DNA from: Folioceros fuciformis
Lineage: Eukaryota; Anthocerotophyta; Anthocerotopsida; Anthocerotales
Reading direction: 5' to 3'
DNA: 63,543 nt
Assembly: GCA_049999805.1 (NCBI GenBank)
Contig: JBNGIO010006236.1
Location: 264,558-328,100, forward strand
Shown: positions 36,250 through 46,513 of the stretch, piece after piece
Position numbering within the stretch: position 1 is the first letter of the stretch
Layout: each line of letters starts with the position of its first letter
The notes under the pieces: model-generated
What the model saw: the letters and a program-made list of their open reading frames with translations, nothing else
Told to the model about the DNA's origin: nothing
The model's database searches: none
Program-made: the position numbers and the translations under genes

Positions 36250-36357
36250 TACACCTTCGCACACTACTTTGTAAGTCTTGAAAAGTCCTTGCCCATGGCC
36301 CCATAGGGCTTAAGGGTAGGGGGATGAAAACATATTTATTCTATAGGGAAGAGTTGT
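36250..36357 (-). repeat. Unknown interspersed element, copy B, distal part
   Basis: Reverse complement matches copy A at ~15,235-15,330, including the exact run ggggccatgggcaaggactt and tttcatcc a little upstream. It is separated from the rest of copy B (38,199-38,735) by 1.84 kb of foreign sequence, while in copy A the two parts are nearly contiguous. Confidence 0.6.
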
Positions 36358-36469
36358 GCAAATTTATTAGGAGGAGGTACCTTTTATAATTGCTTTTAAG
36401 CTTAGTTAAAGGATCGTACAACACTCTTACTATAGCTCTAACCCTAGCAGCCCAGTAGTTTTGCGCTTA

Positions 36470-37110
36470 TGAGCCTAGCTATTGTGAGCTTGTGAGCCTA
36501 CTAGCTGTGAACTTATGAGCCTACCAACTACAAGCTTGTGAGCCTACTNNNNNNNNNNTAGCTGTGAACTTATGAGCCTACCAACTACAAGCTTGTGAGC
36601 CTACTCGCAAGCAGCTTACAAACTCACAAGTAGCGCATAGACAACTCTCAACTCATACGCTCATAGGCTCGTAGCTGCTAGGCTCACAAATATGGTAAGC
36701 TCATAGGATCACAGCTGGTGGGTTCAAAGGCTCATAGCTGCTAGGTTCATAAGCTCACAGCCACTAGGCTCACAATTTCACTGCTGGTAGGCTCACAAGT
36801 TGAATTGCTTGTGAGCATATGGTGAGCTTGTGAGCTAAGAGTGAGCCTACATGCCTGGGAGCCTTTGTGTGTGCTTGCCAACCTGTGAGCATGCCAACTT
36901 GTGTGCTTGCCTACTTGCGAGAGAAGCATACGTGAAAGCACAACCTGTGAGCATGCCAACTTGTGTGCGTGCCTACTTGCGAGTGAAGCTTGTGTGTTAC
37001 CTGCCTGCGAGCAAGCTTGCTTATTGTATGCATGCAAGCCTATGAGTTGGCCTACTACAAGCTTGTTCTACTATGAGGTTGTTCATGAGCCTGTAAGCTC
37101 CTAGGAGCTT
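36470..37110. repeat. Tandem array with orientation switches (agcttgtgagcctact family)
   Basis: Degenerate short units built on cttgtgagcctact. Units read forward at 36,470-36,605, in reverse complement (aggctcacaagt, gctcatagctgctagg) at ~36,606-36,800, and forward again at ~36,800-37,110 (tgtgagcatgccaacttg). The array is therefore partly palindromic and could fold into a long hairpin. Peptide frames here are low-complexity Cys/His-rich and not credible genes. Confidence 0.75.
36549..36558. other. Assembly gap (10 N)
   Basis: Ten Ns inside the tandem array. The 47 bases before the gap (36,502-36,548) and the 47 after it (36,559-36,605) are identical, so the gap probably joins two overlapping contig ends; true missing sequence may be zero or negative. 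Confidence 0.9.
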
Positions 37111-37189
37111 GCTTCTAAGCCTTTTAAGCAATAGTTGCAGCTTCACAGCTACTAAATCCTCAATGAGCAGAAACATGATAGTTTACAAC

Positions 37190-37840
37190 GAACCCGTTGT
37201 AAAACACCTATTATAAATGTACCTCCATATTTATTTATATTTATATAATATAATATAATATATATAATTCATATATATATATATTTAAAAATATAATTTC
37301 CTTTACAATTGGGATGTTGTAAAAGGTTTTGTAAAATAGGTTGTTGTAAAGTGCATCATAATTATATTGAGACGTCTTAAACGAAGGGTTGTTGTAAATG
37401 GTATTGAGACGTCGTAAAACATCTGTTATAAATGTACATCCATATCTATTTAGACTTATATGAATTATATATAATTCATATATATCTATTTAAAACTATT
37501 ATTTCCTTTACATTGGGATGTTGTAAAAGGTTTTGTAAAATAGGATGTTGTAAAGTGCATCATAATTATATTGAGACATCTTAAACGAAGGGTTGTTGTA
37601 AATGGTGTTGAGACGTCTTAAACGAAGAGTTGTTGTAAATGGTTTTGTGAAATAGGTTGTTGTAAAGTGCGTCGTAAAATAGATTATTGTAAAGTGCATT
37701 GTAATTACATTGAGACGTCTCAAACTAAGGGCTATTGTAAATGGTTTTGTAAAATAGATTGTTGTAAAGTGCATAATAATTACATTGAGACATCTCAAAC
37801 TAAGGGTTGTTGAAAATAATTTTTCAAAATAGGTAACATG
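37190..37840. repeat. Subterminal direct repeats (ttgtaaa / gagacgtctt units)
   Basis: Blocks of about 230 bp are repeated (37,195-37,395 and 37,425-37,620): ctattataaatgtac, an AT tract, tttcctttaca, gggatgttgtaaaaggttttgtaaa, gcatcataattatattgagac. Shorter ~80 bp units containing gagacgtct and gttgttgtaaatgg then continue to ~37,840. They lie inside the 1.84 kb insertion next to its CACTA-like end. Confidence 0.7.
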
Positions 37841-38198
37841 GCAAGAATTGCTGACTAGGTATGAGAGCCACATTGTTCATTTGTATGGGAGCCACATCAT
37901 CAAATGATCGATGTGAGACTTCTTAGGTATGGGAACCATATCATCAAATTATGCCATGGTATCATATGGTGATGTGGCAAGAAAATTCCTCGTGTTAACA
38001 ACATGTTGCATTATAGTTTGCTGATATGACGATGATGTAGTGCCTCGTCACCACTTTGTTGATGTGGTGCCACATCAGCAATTTTACAGTGCTATGAAGC
38101 TCTCGATTTACAATAGTGCAATTTGAAAAATTTAAAACGAGCTATTATAGAATACGTTGTAAAAACCATTGTAAAAAGGCTAATTTTCTTGTAGTGAA

Positions 38199-38735
38199 AC
38201 TTTGGTTATTGCATAATCCTCTATTGGTCAACGTTCAAGGTTTACAATGACATGCTCATAGATGAAATTCCCATTTGGATCCGCAAGGATCACATTAGTG
38301 ATATAAGTTTGTTTCCCTTTAGAGAAAAATAGATCCACTCCAAGGAACGCCCCATATGCAGTGACCTCTACGAACACTGCATAGTGCATATAGGCACTCT
38401 TTATTTGGAAGAAACCCACACTTCCTTTCCATTAAGAACATGATCTCGTGAACAATATAATGTGTCACAATGCATTTCCTCCCTTGATGGGATAACATGC
38501 CAAATGCAACCCCGAGTCATTAATAGCAACCCCATAACTACATGTAAAGACAAATGAAGTTAAAAGATAGATCAAGCGTAGGTGGAATCTCATCACGGTC
38601 ATGAAAGTTGCTTTTGTGATTCGAAACATCTAAATGCATGATTGAGCCAAGAGCCAACTTTCTTTCCTGAACAAAAGTGAATATAAGCCTAAGAAGACCC
38701 ATGGATGGATGTTTCCAAGATATACACTCTAAGGG
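38199..38735 (-). repeat. Unknown interspersed element, copy B, proximal part
   Basis: Reverse complement of this block aligns with copy A at 14,715-15,200. Frames at 38,744-38,538 and 38,419-38,228 give peptides such as LGSIMHLDVSNHKSNF and DPNGNFIYEHVIVN, which match copy A peptides after frame shifts. The family is not recognised. Confidence 0.6.
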
Positions 38736-39630
38736 CTTGCGCATGCTACATAACTGAAGCTACCAAGATCTATGATGTTCTAAGGGTCTATATAATTAGA
38801 CTATCAAAATTCCTAAGATTTGCTAGGAAAGTTGGAGAAGGAATAATAGTCTCGACAAAGCAACCTAATTGCCACACAAAGTAAGAAGAGAAAGTATCAA
38901 ATGCAATATTTATCTTTAGTTTAAGAGAAGCCCTAAATATAGGCCAATTCTCCTTCAAAGGCTGCATTCTAAACCCTTTTGACAAAATTAGGAGGTCTAA
39001 CGAGAACGCCCAAGACCCATAATCTATATGAGAAAGCAATACCCCTTTCCCCTACATGCCTCTCTCATGTCTTTCCGCTTTTCCCCGACTCCCTCCAAAT
39101 ATTGAAGCGAGTGGAAGATGCTTAAGGAGGATCAAACTCTATAGTTAGCCAACTTGACCCTTAGTCCTACACAAGCAAGCTCGAAGGAGAAGAGATTGAA
39201 GGATGCCTTCACCATATCCCTCGGTTCGAGAATATGAGTGTCATTGGCCATGGATGGGAACAAAACATTTGTGTCGTGGTGTGCCGCTAAACATTGCACT
39301 CATGTATGATTCATTAGTTAAAAATACTCACACCACACCACATTACACACACATTAATTACTGCATGATGGTGTTGTAGCTTTATAAGAGTGAAGCGTTT
39401 GCTTCCTTCAGTCACCACAAAATCTCCTCCACCTGCATCCACACTTTTCAGAGTTGTAACTTGGCTTCTCAAATCCTTGATCGGGTCACATGATCTTGCA
39501 CGCTGCGCACACGCACACCTTAACCGAATTTCCAACAAAAGAATGCTCCCTCAAGAGAAAGCTTATTCCCATAAAGCAAGAGAATATAAGCTTACAACTG
39601 CAGTGAACACCACTGAGCTAGGCTTTTTTA
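38736..39630. other. Intergenic, unrecognised
   Basis: Minus frames at 39,039-38,788 and 39,538-39,314 are short and carry no family signature. Part may belong to the unknown element. The Copia 3' LTR starts at 39,631. Confidence 0.3.
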
Positions 39631-39815
39631 TGTTATTTTATGCATTTGTTCAAGGATAATTTAGACAAAGAATACTTAAGACAATGCAGCAAAAGAACTT
39701 AATTCAATTAATACAAAATTGTAGCTTTTATAGTGTCAAGTTTGTTAAACCCAAAAGTCACGTGTTTAATCGAGTTAGGTTAATCTAACCCATGGTTACC
39801 TAAATAACCTTAATA
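39631..39815 (-). repeat. Copia-1 3' LTR (185 bp)
   Basis: Same sequence as the 5' LTR with about five substitutions and one extra A. The inner end reads TAATA instead of TAACA. A purine tract (39,816-39,824 on the opposite strand) adjoins it. Confidence 0.9.
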
Positions 39816-39946
39816 CCCCCTTTTAACCTTACGAGGTTAAAGTAAGTGCTTAAACCCTAACGGGCCATGGCCCTCGTCACTCCCTCATGATGAAGCAGTC
39901 ATGCGAAGTTGTTGTGTGGCACAAGCGGGAAAATCATGCAGGGAGC

Positions 39947-40472
39947 ATGACGGACGATCCAACTTCAGACAGGGAGAGACGTGAAGGCTCAGGGCAAGCT
40001 GAAGATTGGTCGTGGCGCCTTGCTCTCGCGGTACCAGGGATAAGAACAACCATTGCAGAGGGAATTCTCAGTCTTCTGTGTTCTGGTGCAGGAAGAAATG
40101 GCACGCAAGAGGGGTGGCGGCTTGAGTTGTCAGAAGCATCCAAGGGAAGAGTCCTCACAGCAGCATAGTTACTCTGTTGAGCCTGGCGAGACTCACACAT
40201 CGAAGGAGCCTGCGGAGTGGCCTACACAGTCAGACAGAAACTTGGTGTGCCATCTGCTTCAAACTTCTCAGAAGTGCGAGGAGATTGAAGAAGCAATCAA
40301 GGCCGCGAAGTGTAGGGTCTTGAAGCTTCGAGACTTGGTCGCCAAGTTCCCACAACGGGATTCGACCATGTTTCCACTGTTAGAGTGTGAAATACAACAC
40401 CTTGTGAAGGAATTGAACACGCTGGGATATACTGGAGCAGTGGGCGGTGTGCGTGAACCTGATGATACCTAA
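39947..40472 (+). CDS. Antisense small gene inside Copia-1, two exons, unrecognised
   Basis: Lies between RNase H and the 3' LTR, on the strand opposite to the retrotransposon. Exon 1 39947-40030 (MTDDPTSDRERREGSG...) and exon 2 40092-40472 join in frame across a 61-base GT-AG intron (GCG|GTACCA ... GGTGCAG|GAAGAA) to give 154 residues. The N-terminal half is polar. The C-terminal half has a likely helix pair (CEEIEEAIKAAKCRVLKLRDLVAKF) and LLECEIQHLVKELNTLGY. A second intron-like stretch (GAG|GTAAAT...TATGCAG) follows the stop at 40,493-40,564. No family is recognised. It may be a host gene fragment captured with its introns, or an element-specific antisense ORF. Confidence 0.4.
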
Positions 40473-40668
40473 GTCCCTTGTTTGCCTGAGAGAGGTAAAT
40501 CACTGCTGTGAAGTTTTTCTTTGCTTTTCGTTGATGTAGAAAATAGTTCACGACTGAATATGCAGGTTGCTTCATCCATTGAGCTGTCCTCATGGCTTGT
40601 GTGCTGGACAGGAAGGTCAGGCCTATAGTAAATTGCTTAATTCACTTCGTGTCAATAGAACACACACA

Positions 40669-43600
40669 CTATTCTGTACTCTCTCGTACCGGCATAGCAA
40701 ACACCCTTAAGCCCATAGAGGCTAGATGTTTATAGTGCTTGACCTTAGAAAGTCCTTTTGTCAGTAGGTCTGCTGTATTTTCATATGTGCTTACATATTC
40801 CACCTTAGCCACACCTCTCTCCACCACGTCCCTAATGTAGTGGTGATAGAGCTCTATGTGCTTTATCCTCACATGGAACCGTGGATTAGCCACGAGGGCT
40901 ATAGCAGACATATTATCACATAGTAGTTGAGTTGTAGAGGTTTGTGTCATAAAGATGGATTCTAAAAACTGTCTTTTCCCATTCAAGTTCCTTGCAGGCA
41001 TTTGTTAGGGCCTTGTATTCAGCCTCAGTAGACGACAGGGCTAATGAAGACTGCTTTTTACATGACCAATTGACAGCACCAGAAGCTAGCAAACATACAT
41101 AGGCAGACAGACTCTTACGAGTGTTTGAATCTGATGCCCAGTCAGCATCAACTAGGGTAGTCAGCATAAAGCTCTTCTTGCCACTGGCAGTATAATGTAG
41201 GCCTAAATTGACTTTTCCCTTTAGGTAACGATAGATACGTTTGACTGCAGCCCAATGGACTCGACCTAGAGTCTTGAAAAACTGAGCTACCATACTAATA
41301 GAGAAGCTTATATCTGGTCTAGTCCAGTTTGCCAGGAAAATGAGACAACCAACTGCCTCAGCATAAGGAATGCCAGCCATATCCTTTTCTTCATCGGGAG
41401 AATGAGGGGACACGTCGACTGATAGCTTCTCACCCACAACAGAAGGGGTAGTTACAGGACGTGCTTCATCTAGGTGAAATCTTTTAAGTATTTCCTTAAG
41501 GTACTTTGATTGATGAAGGACAATTGTCTCGTCTTGCCTGTTTCTAAGTATCTGGATACCCAAGCAAAACTAAAGAGCACCATCGTCTGTCATCTCAAAT
41601 TTGCTCCTCAGAAGATCCTTAACCTTGTTCATGTGTGACATGCTGTTGCTCAATAGAGTCGCATCGTCAACATACAAAGCCAGGATGACAAAAAGCTTAG
41701 ACTCAGATAAGTAAAACACATTTGAGTCTGCTGATGATTGTGAGAAGCCTGCCTTACACAGGGACTTCATAATTCGTTTGTACCAGGCTCTGGGGCTTTG
41801 TTTCAAACCATAGATAGTCTTCAAAAGTTTACAGACTTTACCGGGCCATTTCTTACTAACAAATCCTTCTGGTTGGTTCATGTAGAGAACCTCTTCCAGT
41901 TCTCCATGTAGGAAGGCCGTGAGGACATCCATCTGATGGAGTTCAAGATCAAACTCAGCGGCAAGTGCAAGTAGGATCCTAACAGATGGAGGCTTCACTA
42001 CAGGGGAGAAGGTATCTCCGTAATCTATCCCAGAAATCTGTGAGAACCCTCTTGCCGCCAGTTTGCTCTTATATCTTGCTATAGTTCCATCTGACTTTAG
42101 TTTAGTTTTAAAAAACCCATTTACAGGTAATAGGTTTTCTGCCTGGTGGTAGATCAGCTAGCTCCCACGTCTGGTTTTTGAGGAGACTATTGTACTCATC
42201 ATTCATAGACACTTGCCAATGGGCCCCATCAGGACCATTCAGTGCTTCATCAAGTGTTCGAGGATCAGGTCTGACATCAGGTACATACAAGTCTGTTACA
42301 TTGGCTGCAGTATGTCTCATGAAATCTTCAGACTGATAAGGTGGCTCATCCCATAACTCTCGTGGTCTTCTCATCCTTACAGGAAAGTGAGAAGAAGGAT
42401 CAACATCAGCAGTCTCATCAGGATCTGACAATACACCATCACTATGAGCTTCACTGATATCCAAGTCTTCAAAAACCACCTGGCTGCTCATCATTATATT
42501 GGTGATCCCCCTCATAATCCTCAGCATCTATAGGATCTGGATATACAGGAGGTGTACCAACAGTAGGTACCAAAGGCGGGTCAGGCTAATCATTTTGTGG
42601 TTGTAAGAAAGCATCAACTGCTACATGGTCTAATAGAGTAGGAACATCTCCATCTGACTGTGGGTATTCTTTGTGTGGACTCTGTATCAGCAAGTCTACT
42701 CTCAAGAGTGGTAGACAAGGAATCTGTTTGAGGAATTAAAAATTCCTTGAAGGTAACACTACGTGCTAGTGTAATCTTGAAAGTCTTAGGGTCATACAGC
42801 TTATAGGCTTTGGATTCCAACAAAGATGGAGGGTCGAGACCTATCATCTAACTTCCCCCTCTTGGCTTCAGGGACGAAAGCAAAGGCGGGTGACCTAAAG
42901 ACTCTCAAGTGCAGCAGGCTAGGCTTGCGACCCCAGAAAGCTTCATAAGGGGTGCGACTAGGCAGAGCTGAAGTAACAAGTCGATTCAGAATGTAAGTGG
43001 CTGTCACCACAGCTTCTGCCCAGAATGATTTGGGTAAGTAAGCCCATGAGATCATGCTGCGAGTCATGCCCATCAAAGTTTGATTTTTGCGCTCAACAAC
43101 ACCGTTATGTTGTTGTATATAGGGCACTAACAACTGGCGAAGAATACCATATGCTTGAAAAAGATCATGAAATCGATGGCCAATGAACTGCCCTCCATTA
43201 TCAGTTCGGAAGCATCTGACAAGACGTCCAGTCTGTCTCTGGACCATGAGGATCCAGGAGGAGATGTGTTCGAACACATTACTCTTCAACTTGATAGGGA
43301 AGGTCCAAGTATAACGAGAAAAATTGTCAGTCAGTGATAGATAGTACTCTGCTCCACCAAGAGACTTCACAGGCAGCTTTCCAGCAATATCAGCGTGCAC
43401 AAGTTCAAGGACAACAGTTGCCCTGGTAGGTTGTTTATTCTTGAAAGGCAATTCTTTTTGTTTAGACAGTATGCAGGAGGTGCAGGCCAATAGATGCTTG
43501 AAACAGCTGGGGAGCTTCTCTCTGTAGACGGTGGAGTCGACATAAAATCCAACTTCGACTTGTTCACATGGCCCAACCTCTCATGCCACAGGTTAGCCTT

Positions 43601-44185
43601 GTCATTGGACGAAGCAAGAAGGACTCTGGTGCGTGACTTAGACACCTGGACCAGTTGATAAAGATCGTGTACTAAGACAGCCTTAGTTAGAATCTTCTTT
43701 GGACAGGTAAGGGGATACATGTAGCACGTACTACTTTCAAAACGAAAACCATATAGGTTCATTCTAGAAATGGCTCTAACAGACAATAAGTTTCTACTCA
43801 TTACTGGTACAAACAGGACTTCCTGAAGGGTTGAGCCATCAAGAAGTGGTATGTCTACTATACCTGTCCCTTTTACCTCAATGCCCCGTGCATCACCCAC
43901 AAAGAATGACTAAGGGGTTTGTAGGTTGTGAAAGGAAGAAAACATCTATTGATTGTTGCAGACGTGAGCAGTTGCTCCCGAATCAACGAACCAATGCTGA
44001 GTGTTCTCTGTAGTCAAAATCAAACAAACTGTAAGTACAGGGCTGCTGTTTTGAGGTTGTTGTTGGCCATTCTGAGATTTTGCTTCCTTAGATGAAACAT
44101 GAGCCTGTGATCTAACAATCTTTTTGGGCTCTCCAGCTTTCTTCTTTCTACAGTCACGTTCCCAAGTATCTGGCACCAGTTGCAA
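40669..44185 (-). pseudogene. Copia-1 pol: protease, integrase, reverse transcriptase, RNase H (broken)
   Basis: Protease active site WFVDSGATAHV (~44,000). GAG-pre-integrase LWHERLGHVNKSKL (~43,590) and integrase core with DNFSRYTW, FRTDNGGQF and HNGVVERKNQT (43,490-42,801). RT 42,527-41,570 with DLPPGRKPITCKW, QMDVLTAFLHGEL, IYGLKQSPRAWY and an intact ALYVDDATL catalytic box. RNase H region 41,563-40,669 with WTRPDISFS, VDADWASD, LSSTEAEYKAL and FHVRIKHIELYHHYIRD. Stops and frameshifts fall near 43,400, 42,800, 42,100 and 41,570. Confidence 0.9.
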
Positions 44186-45008
44186 CTGCCTGTGCGCTTA
44201 GTGGTGGAGGAGGAGGTACTAGAAGTGTTTGAAGAATTCTTCTTACTTTTGTCCTTTCCCTTCCATTGATTCTTGCCTTTTTCAGCAAGAAGGACTTTTT
44301 CACAATGCAGCCTTGAACCAGAGTGAGAACGTTGGCGGCTCTGCTCCTCTTGCAGGAGGGCCCCAACTATCTCATTCAGATTGAGTGTAGAAGGTTGGCC
44401 ACTTGCTGCTGCTGAGTAGGAATCACGCAAAGTGGCATTTTGGCTGGAAATAAAAGATTAATAGGATGAGGGCAGGCTGGTCAGCAGTTGTGCTGTCATC
44501 ACCACTTCAATAATCTTGGTACCTAGCGCAGCAAGCTATGCTCGCAGTGCCTCAACTTGGTGACATGAGCACCAACTGGTTCCCCCTCCCTCAACCTCAA
44601 ACTGTGAAAGTCGTTTCTTGCGTTGATCATGGTACATATGTTTCTGACCTAATAAGTGTCATGAAGTTGTTTCCACACAGCTTCTGCTGACTCAAGTGAA
44701 TCAACCTCAGTAACTGTAGTCTCATCAAAGCCTGACAGAAGAATGGCAAATGCAACCTTGTTACACTTCTTCCACTTTGCCTTATCATCAGATGTGGGCT
44801 GAACTACAGCTGTAGCTGGTACAAGGAAAGGGTTCGGTATAGTGCCATCAACATACTCCAGAACGTCGCGAGCATCAAGGTTAGCTTTTATTTGTGTTTT
44901 CCAGCTTTCAAAACGTAGTGCCTTTCCATCGAACCTATCTTTTTCCTTAAACTCACTGTAGTATGACAATCCTACAGATATAGACATGGGTCCTTGACCT
45001 GTAGTCAT
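44020..45008 (-). pseudogene. Copia-1 gag (broken)
   Basis: Starts MTTGQGPMSISVG with FKEKDRFDGKALRFESWKTQ, the UBN2-type Copia gag. An in-frame stop follows LESAEAVWKQLHDTY (~44,649). The frame resumes at NEIVGALLQEEQSR and a Lys/Ser-rich stretch to the zinc knuckle SCNWCQI, where a shift damages the CCHC box; the rest (ERDCRKKKAG) is in another frame. Confidence 0.8.
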
Positions 45009-45442
45009 GGTGACACCAGCAGAGAGTGGAGGAGTTGAAGGATTTGAGAAAAGCTAGGAGAGTTGATCAGTATCACTATCAGAGTCAGTATCTGCAACAA
45101 ACAGGGACATGCTCTACTGAATGTTGAGAAAACATGTAGACGACATAAGAGAATTGAAACGGTAAGTCCTAAAACTTAAATGTCCCTTCAAGTTTTTTTT
45201 TTTTTTTAAAGATAATAACATTTCAACAAACCCTAAGCATGTCACACGACTTCTAACTGATAACCGTTTGTGCCTGCAGACATTCTCAGAATGCAAGGGA
45301 CGTGACCCAAGCATAAATCAGGAAGACAACAAGGACATCTACAACACCTGGACACTCCAACCAACAGGAGCAATCATAGTAGTGCCTACTGAGAGCTCCA
45401 GGGCAACGAATTGTAAATTCGCAAGCTGTCTCTCACACCCCT

Positions 45443-46012
45443 TCAGATCTGAGGGGTCTTGTCTGTCTGATCCTCAGCGCATGCTCCATCTCTCATGGGA
45501 ACAAGAGATTCCAGGTACATCGCTGCAACTGGTTGCACTGCAGAGGTAGAAACATGTGTTTGTTGAACTCTGAATTGAGTAAGTTGAGAAACAAGTTCCG
45601 CAACTTCGGATTGCAGGGACTCCAGACTTCTGATCACTTCACCGAGTCTTGGAATTGTGAAGGCAAAAGTATGGTCAGCAAGCAATTCGATACTGTTCAA
45701 CTTGAGGATGAGACGGTCAGTTGAATAAGGACTTGCTGTAGAATCCAGTTGCTCAAGTAGTACTCCATCTTCAAGAACTTCTCCTAACCAATTTTCTTGT
45801 TCAATCCTTGATTTCAGAAGCTCAATCCGCCTGGAAACTACTCGACTGGAGTAGCTGTGGGGAGAGACAGAAAATTCTCTCACCCTGTCCTTCTTCCTGG
45901 CATCTGCGAGCAGATCATTGAGTAGTCTACTAATGTAATCTGCCCTAGCAGCCCAAGGAGATGAAGAGATAGGCTGTATACGCCTACCACTCCTTCTAGG
46001 CATTTTAAGCAT
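45443..46012 (-). CDS. Extra ORF between primer site and gag of Copia-1
   Basis: An intact 189-codon frame starting ~140 bases after the primer site and ending 434 bases before the gag ATG. It is basic at the start (PRRSGRR), then Leu/Glu-rich with heptad-like segments (SRRIELLKSRIEQENW, IPRLGEVIRSLESLQ, SEVAELVSQLTQ) suggesting a coiled coil. It matches no gag, pol or envelope domain I know. It remains open although the neighbouring gag-pol is broken, which may hint at selection or chance. A splice-like acceptor (TTTCTCAACATTCAG, ~45,120) lies before an acidic SLFVADTDSDSDTD stretch upstream of gag, so the ORF might be expressed alone or spliced. Copia-3 has an ORF in the same place. Confidence 0.5.
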   Translation of the reverse strand: MLKMPRRSGRRIQPISSSPWAARADYISRLLNDLLADARKKDRVREFSVSPHSYSSRVVSRRIELLKSRIEQENWLGEVLEDGVLLEQLDSTASPYSTDRLILKLNSIELLADHTFAFTIPRLGEVIRSLESLQSEVAELVSQLTQFRVQQTHVSTSAVQPVAAMYLESLVPMRDGACAEDQTDKTPQI

Positions 46013-46150
46013 AGGAATAAGAGTCTAATGTGCCTAGCATTTAAGATTGCTAGGACACCAGAGTAGACACACTAGACTCGACATATTTGACAATCACATT
46101 GCAAAAAGCATATGTAGAAGTAGTATAGCGGAAGACTCAGAGCATCGAGA

Positions 46151-46162
46151 GCTCTGATACCA
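46151..46162 (-). other. Copia-1 primer binding site (initiator tRNA-Met)
   Basis: Reads TGGTATCAGAGC on the minus strand, directly after the 5' LTR; complementary to the 3' end of plant initiator tRNA-Met, the usual Copia primer. Confidence 0.9.
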
Positions 46163-46346
46163 TGTTATTTTATGCATTTGTTCAAGGATAATTTAGACAA
46201 AGAATACTTGAGACAATGCAGCAAAAGAACTTAATTCAATTAATACAAAATTATAGCTTTTATAGTGTCAAGTTTGTTAAACCCAAAGTCACGTGTTTAA
46301 CCAAGTTAGGTTAATCTAACCCATGGTTACCTAAATAACCTTAACA
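46163..46346 (-). repeat. Copia-1 5' LTR (184 bp)
   Basis: Bounded by TGTTA...TAACA. Near-identical to 39,631-39,815. In element orientation it is followed at once by the tRNA primer site. Confidence 0.9.
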
Positions 46347-46513
46347 TTATGCCTACTACTTGAGACTTGTTGCACCCACATCCACACATCTAGTTGCATT
46401 TAGATTAGATTAGATTATATTATATGTTCTAATAATCTTCATTAAATAGTTGTTAATTATTACTAATGTCATTCATTAGCATCAATTATTGACTAATTAC
46501 TATTTGCATGTAT

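Larger units (their letters stand above)
36358..38198. mobile_element. 1.84 kb insertion with a CACTA-type right end
   Basis: Comparison of the two copies of the unknown element shows this segment is an insertion: copy A runs straight through the corresponding point. The right boundary is ttttcttgtagtg (38,186-38,198), the reverse complement of CACTACAAGAAAA, the standard terminal repeat of plant CACTA (En/Spm) transposons. Next to it are subterminal direct repeats of the ttgtaaa type, also typical of CACTA ends. The left boundary shows no matching CACTA terminus, so this may be a truncated, rearranged or composite element. No transposase is encoded. Confidence 0.5.
39631..46346 (-). mobile_element. 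Full-length Ty1/copia LTR retrotransposon (Copia-1), degenerate
   Basis: 6,716 bp, transcribed right to left. The LTRs (46,163-46,346 and 39,631-39,815) begin TGTTA and end TAACA (TAATA in one copy) and differ at about five bases plus one indel. The primer binding site TGGTATCAGAGC (initiator tRNA-Met) abuts the 5' LTR, and a purine tract (AAAAGGGGG in element sense) abuts the 3' LTR. The coding order is gag, protease, integrase, reverse transcriptase, RNase H, which is Copia order. Frames are broken by several stops and shifts, so it is not autonomous now. No convincing 5 bp target duplication is visible (tttta versus ttatg). Two extra ORFs are listed separately. Confidence 0.93.

Noticed and set aside
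36747-37104. Cys/His-rich frames on both strands (looked like metal-binding repeats)
   Set aside because: They arise from the short tandem array and have no unit conserved at protein level.
37190-37840. Regularly spaced repeats considered as a CRISPR array
   Set aside because: Unit length and spacing vary, there are no unique spacers, and the genome is a plant nuclear genome; it is transposon subterminal repeat sequence.
39314-39538. Minus frame beside the Copia-1 3' LTR as a host exon
   Set aside because: No recognisable domain, no convincing splice context and no continuation on the far side of the retrotransposon.
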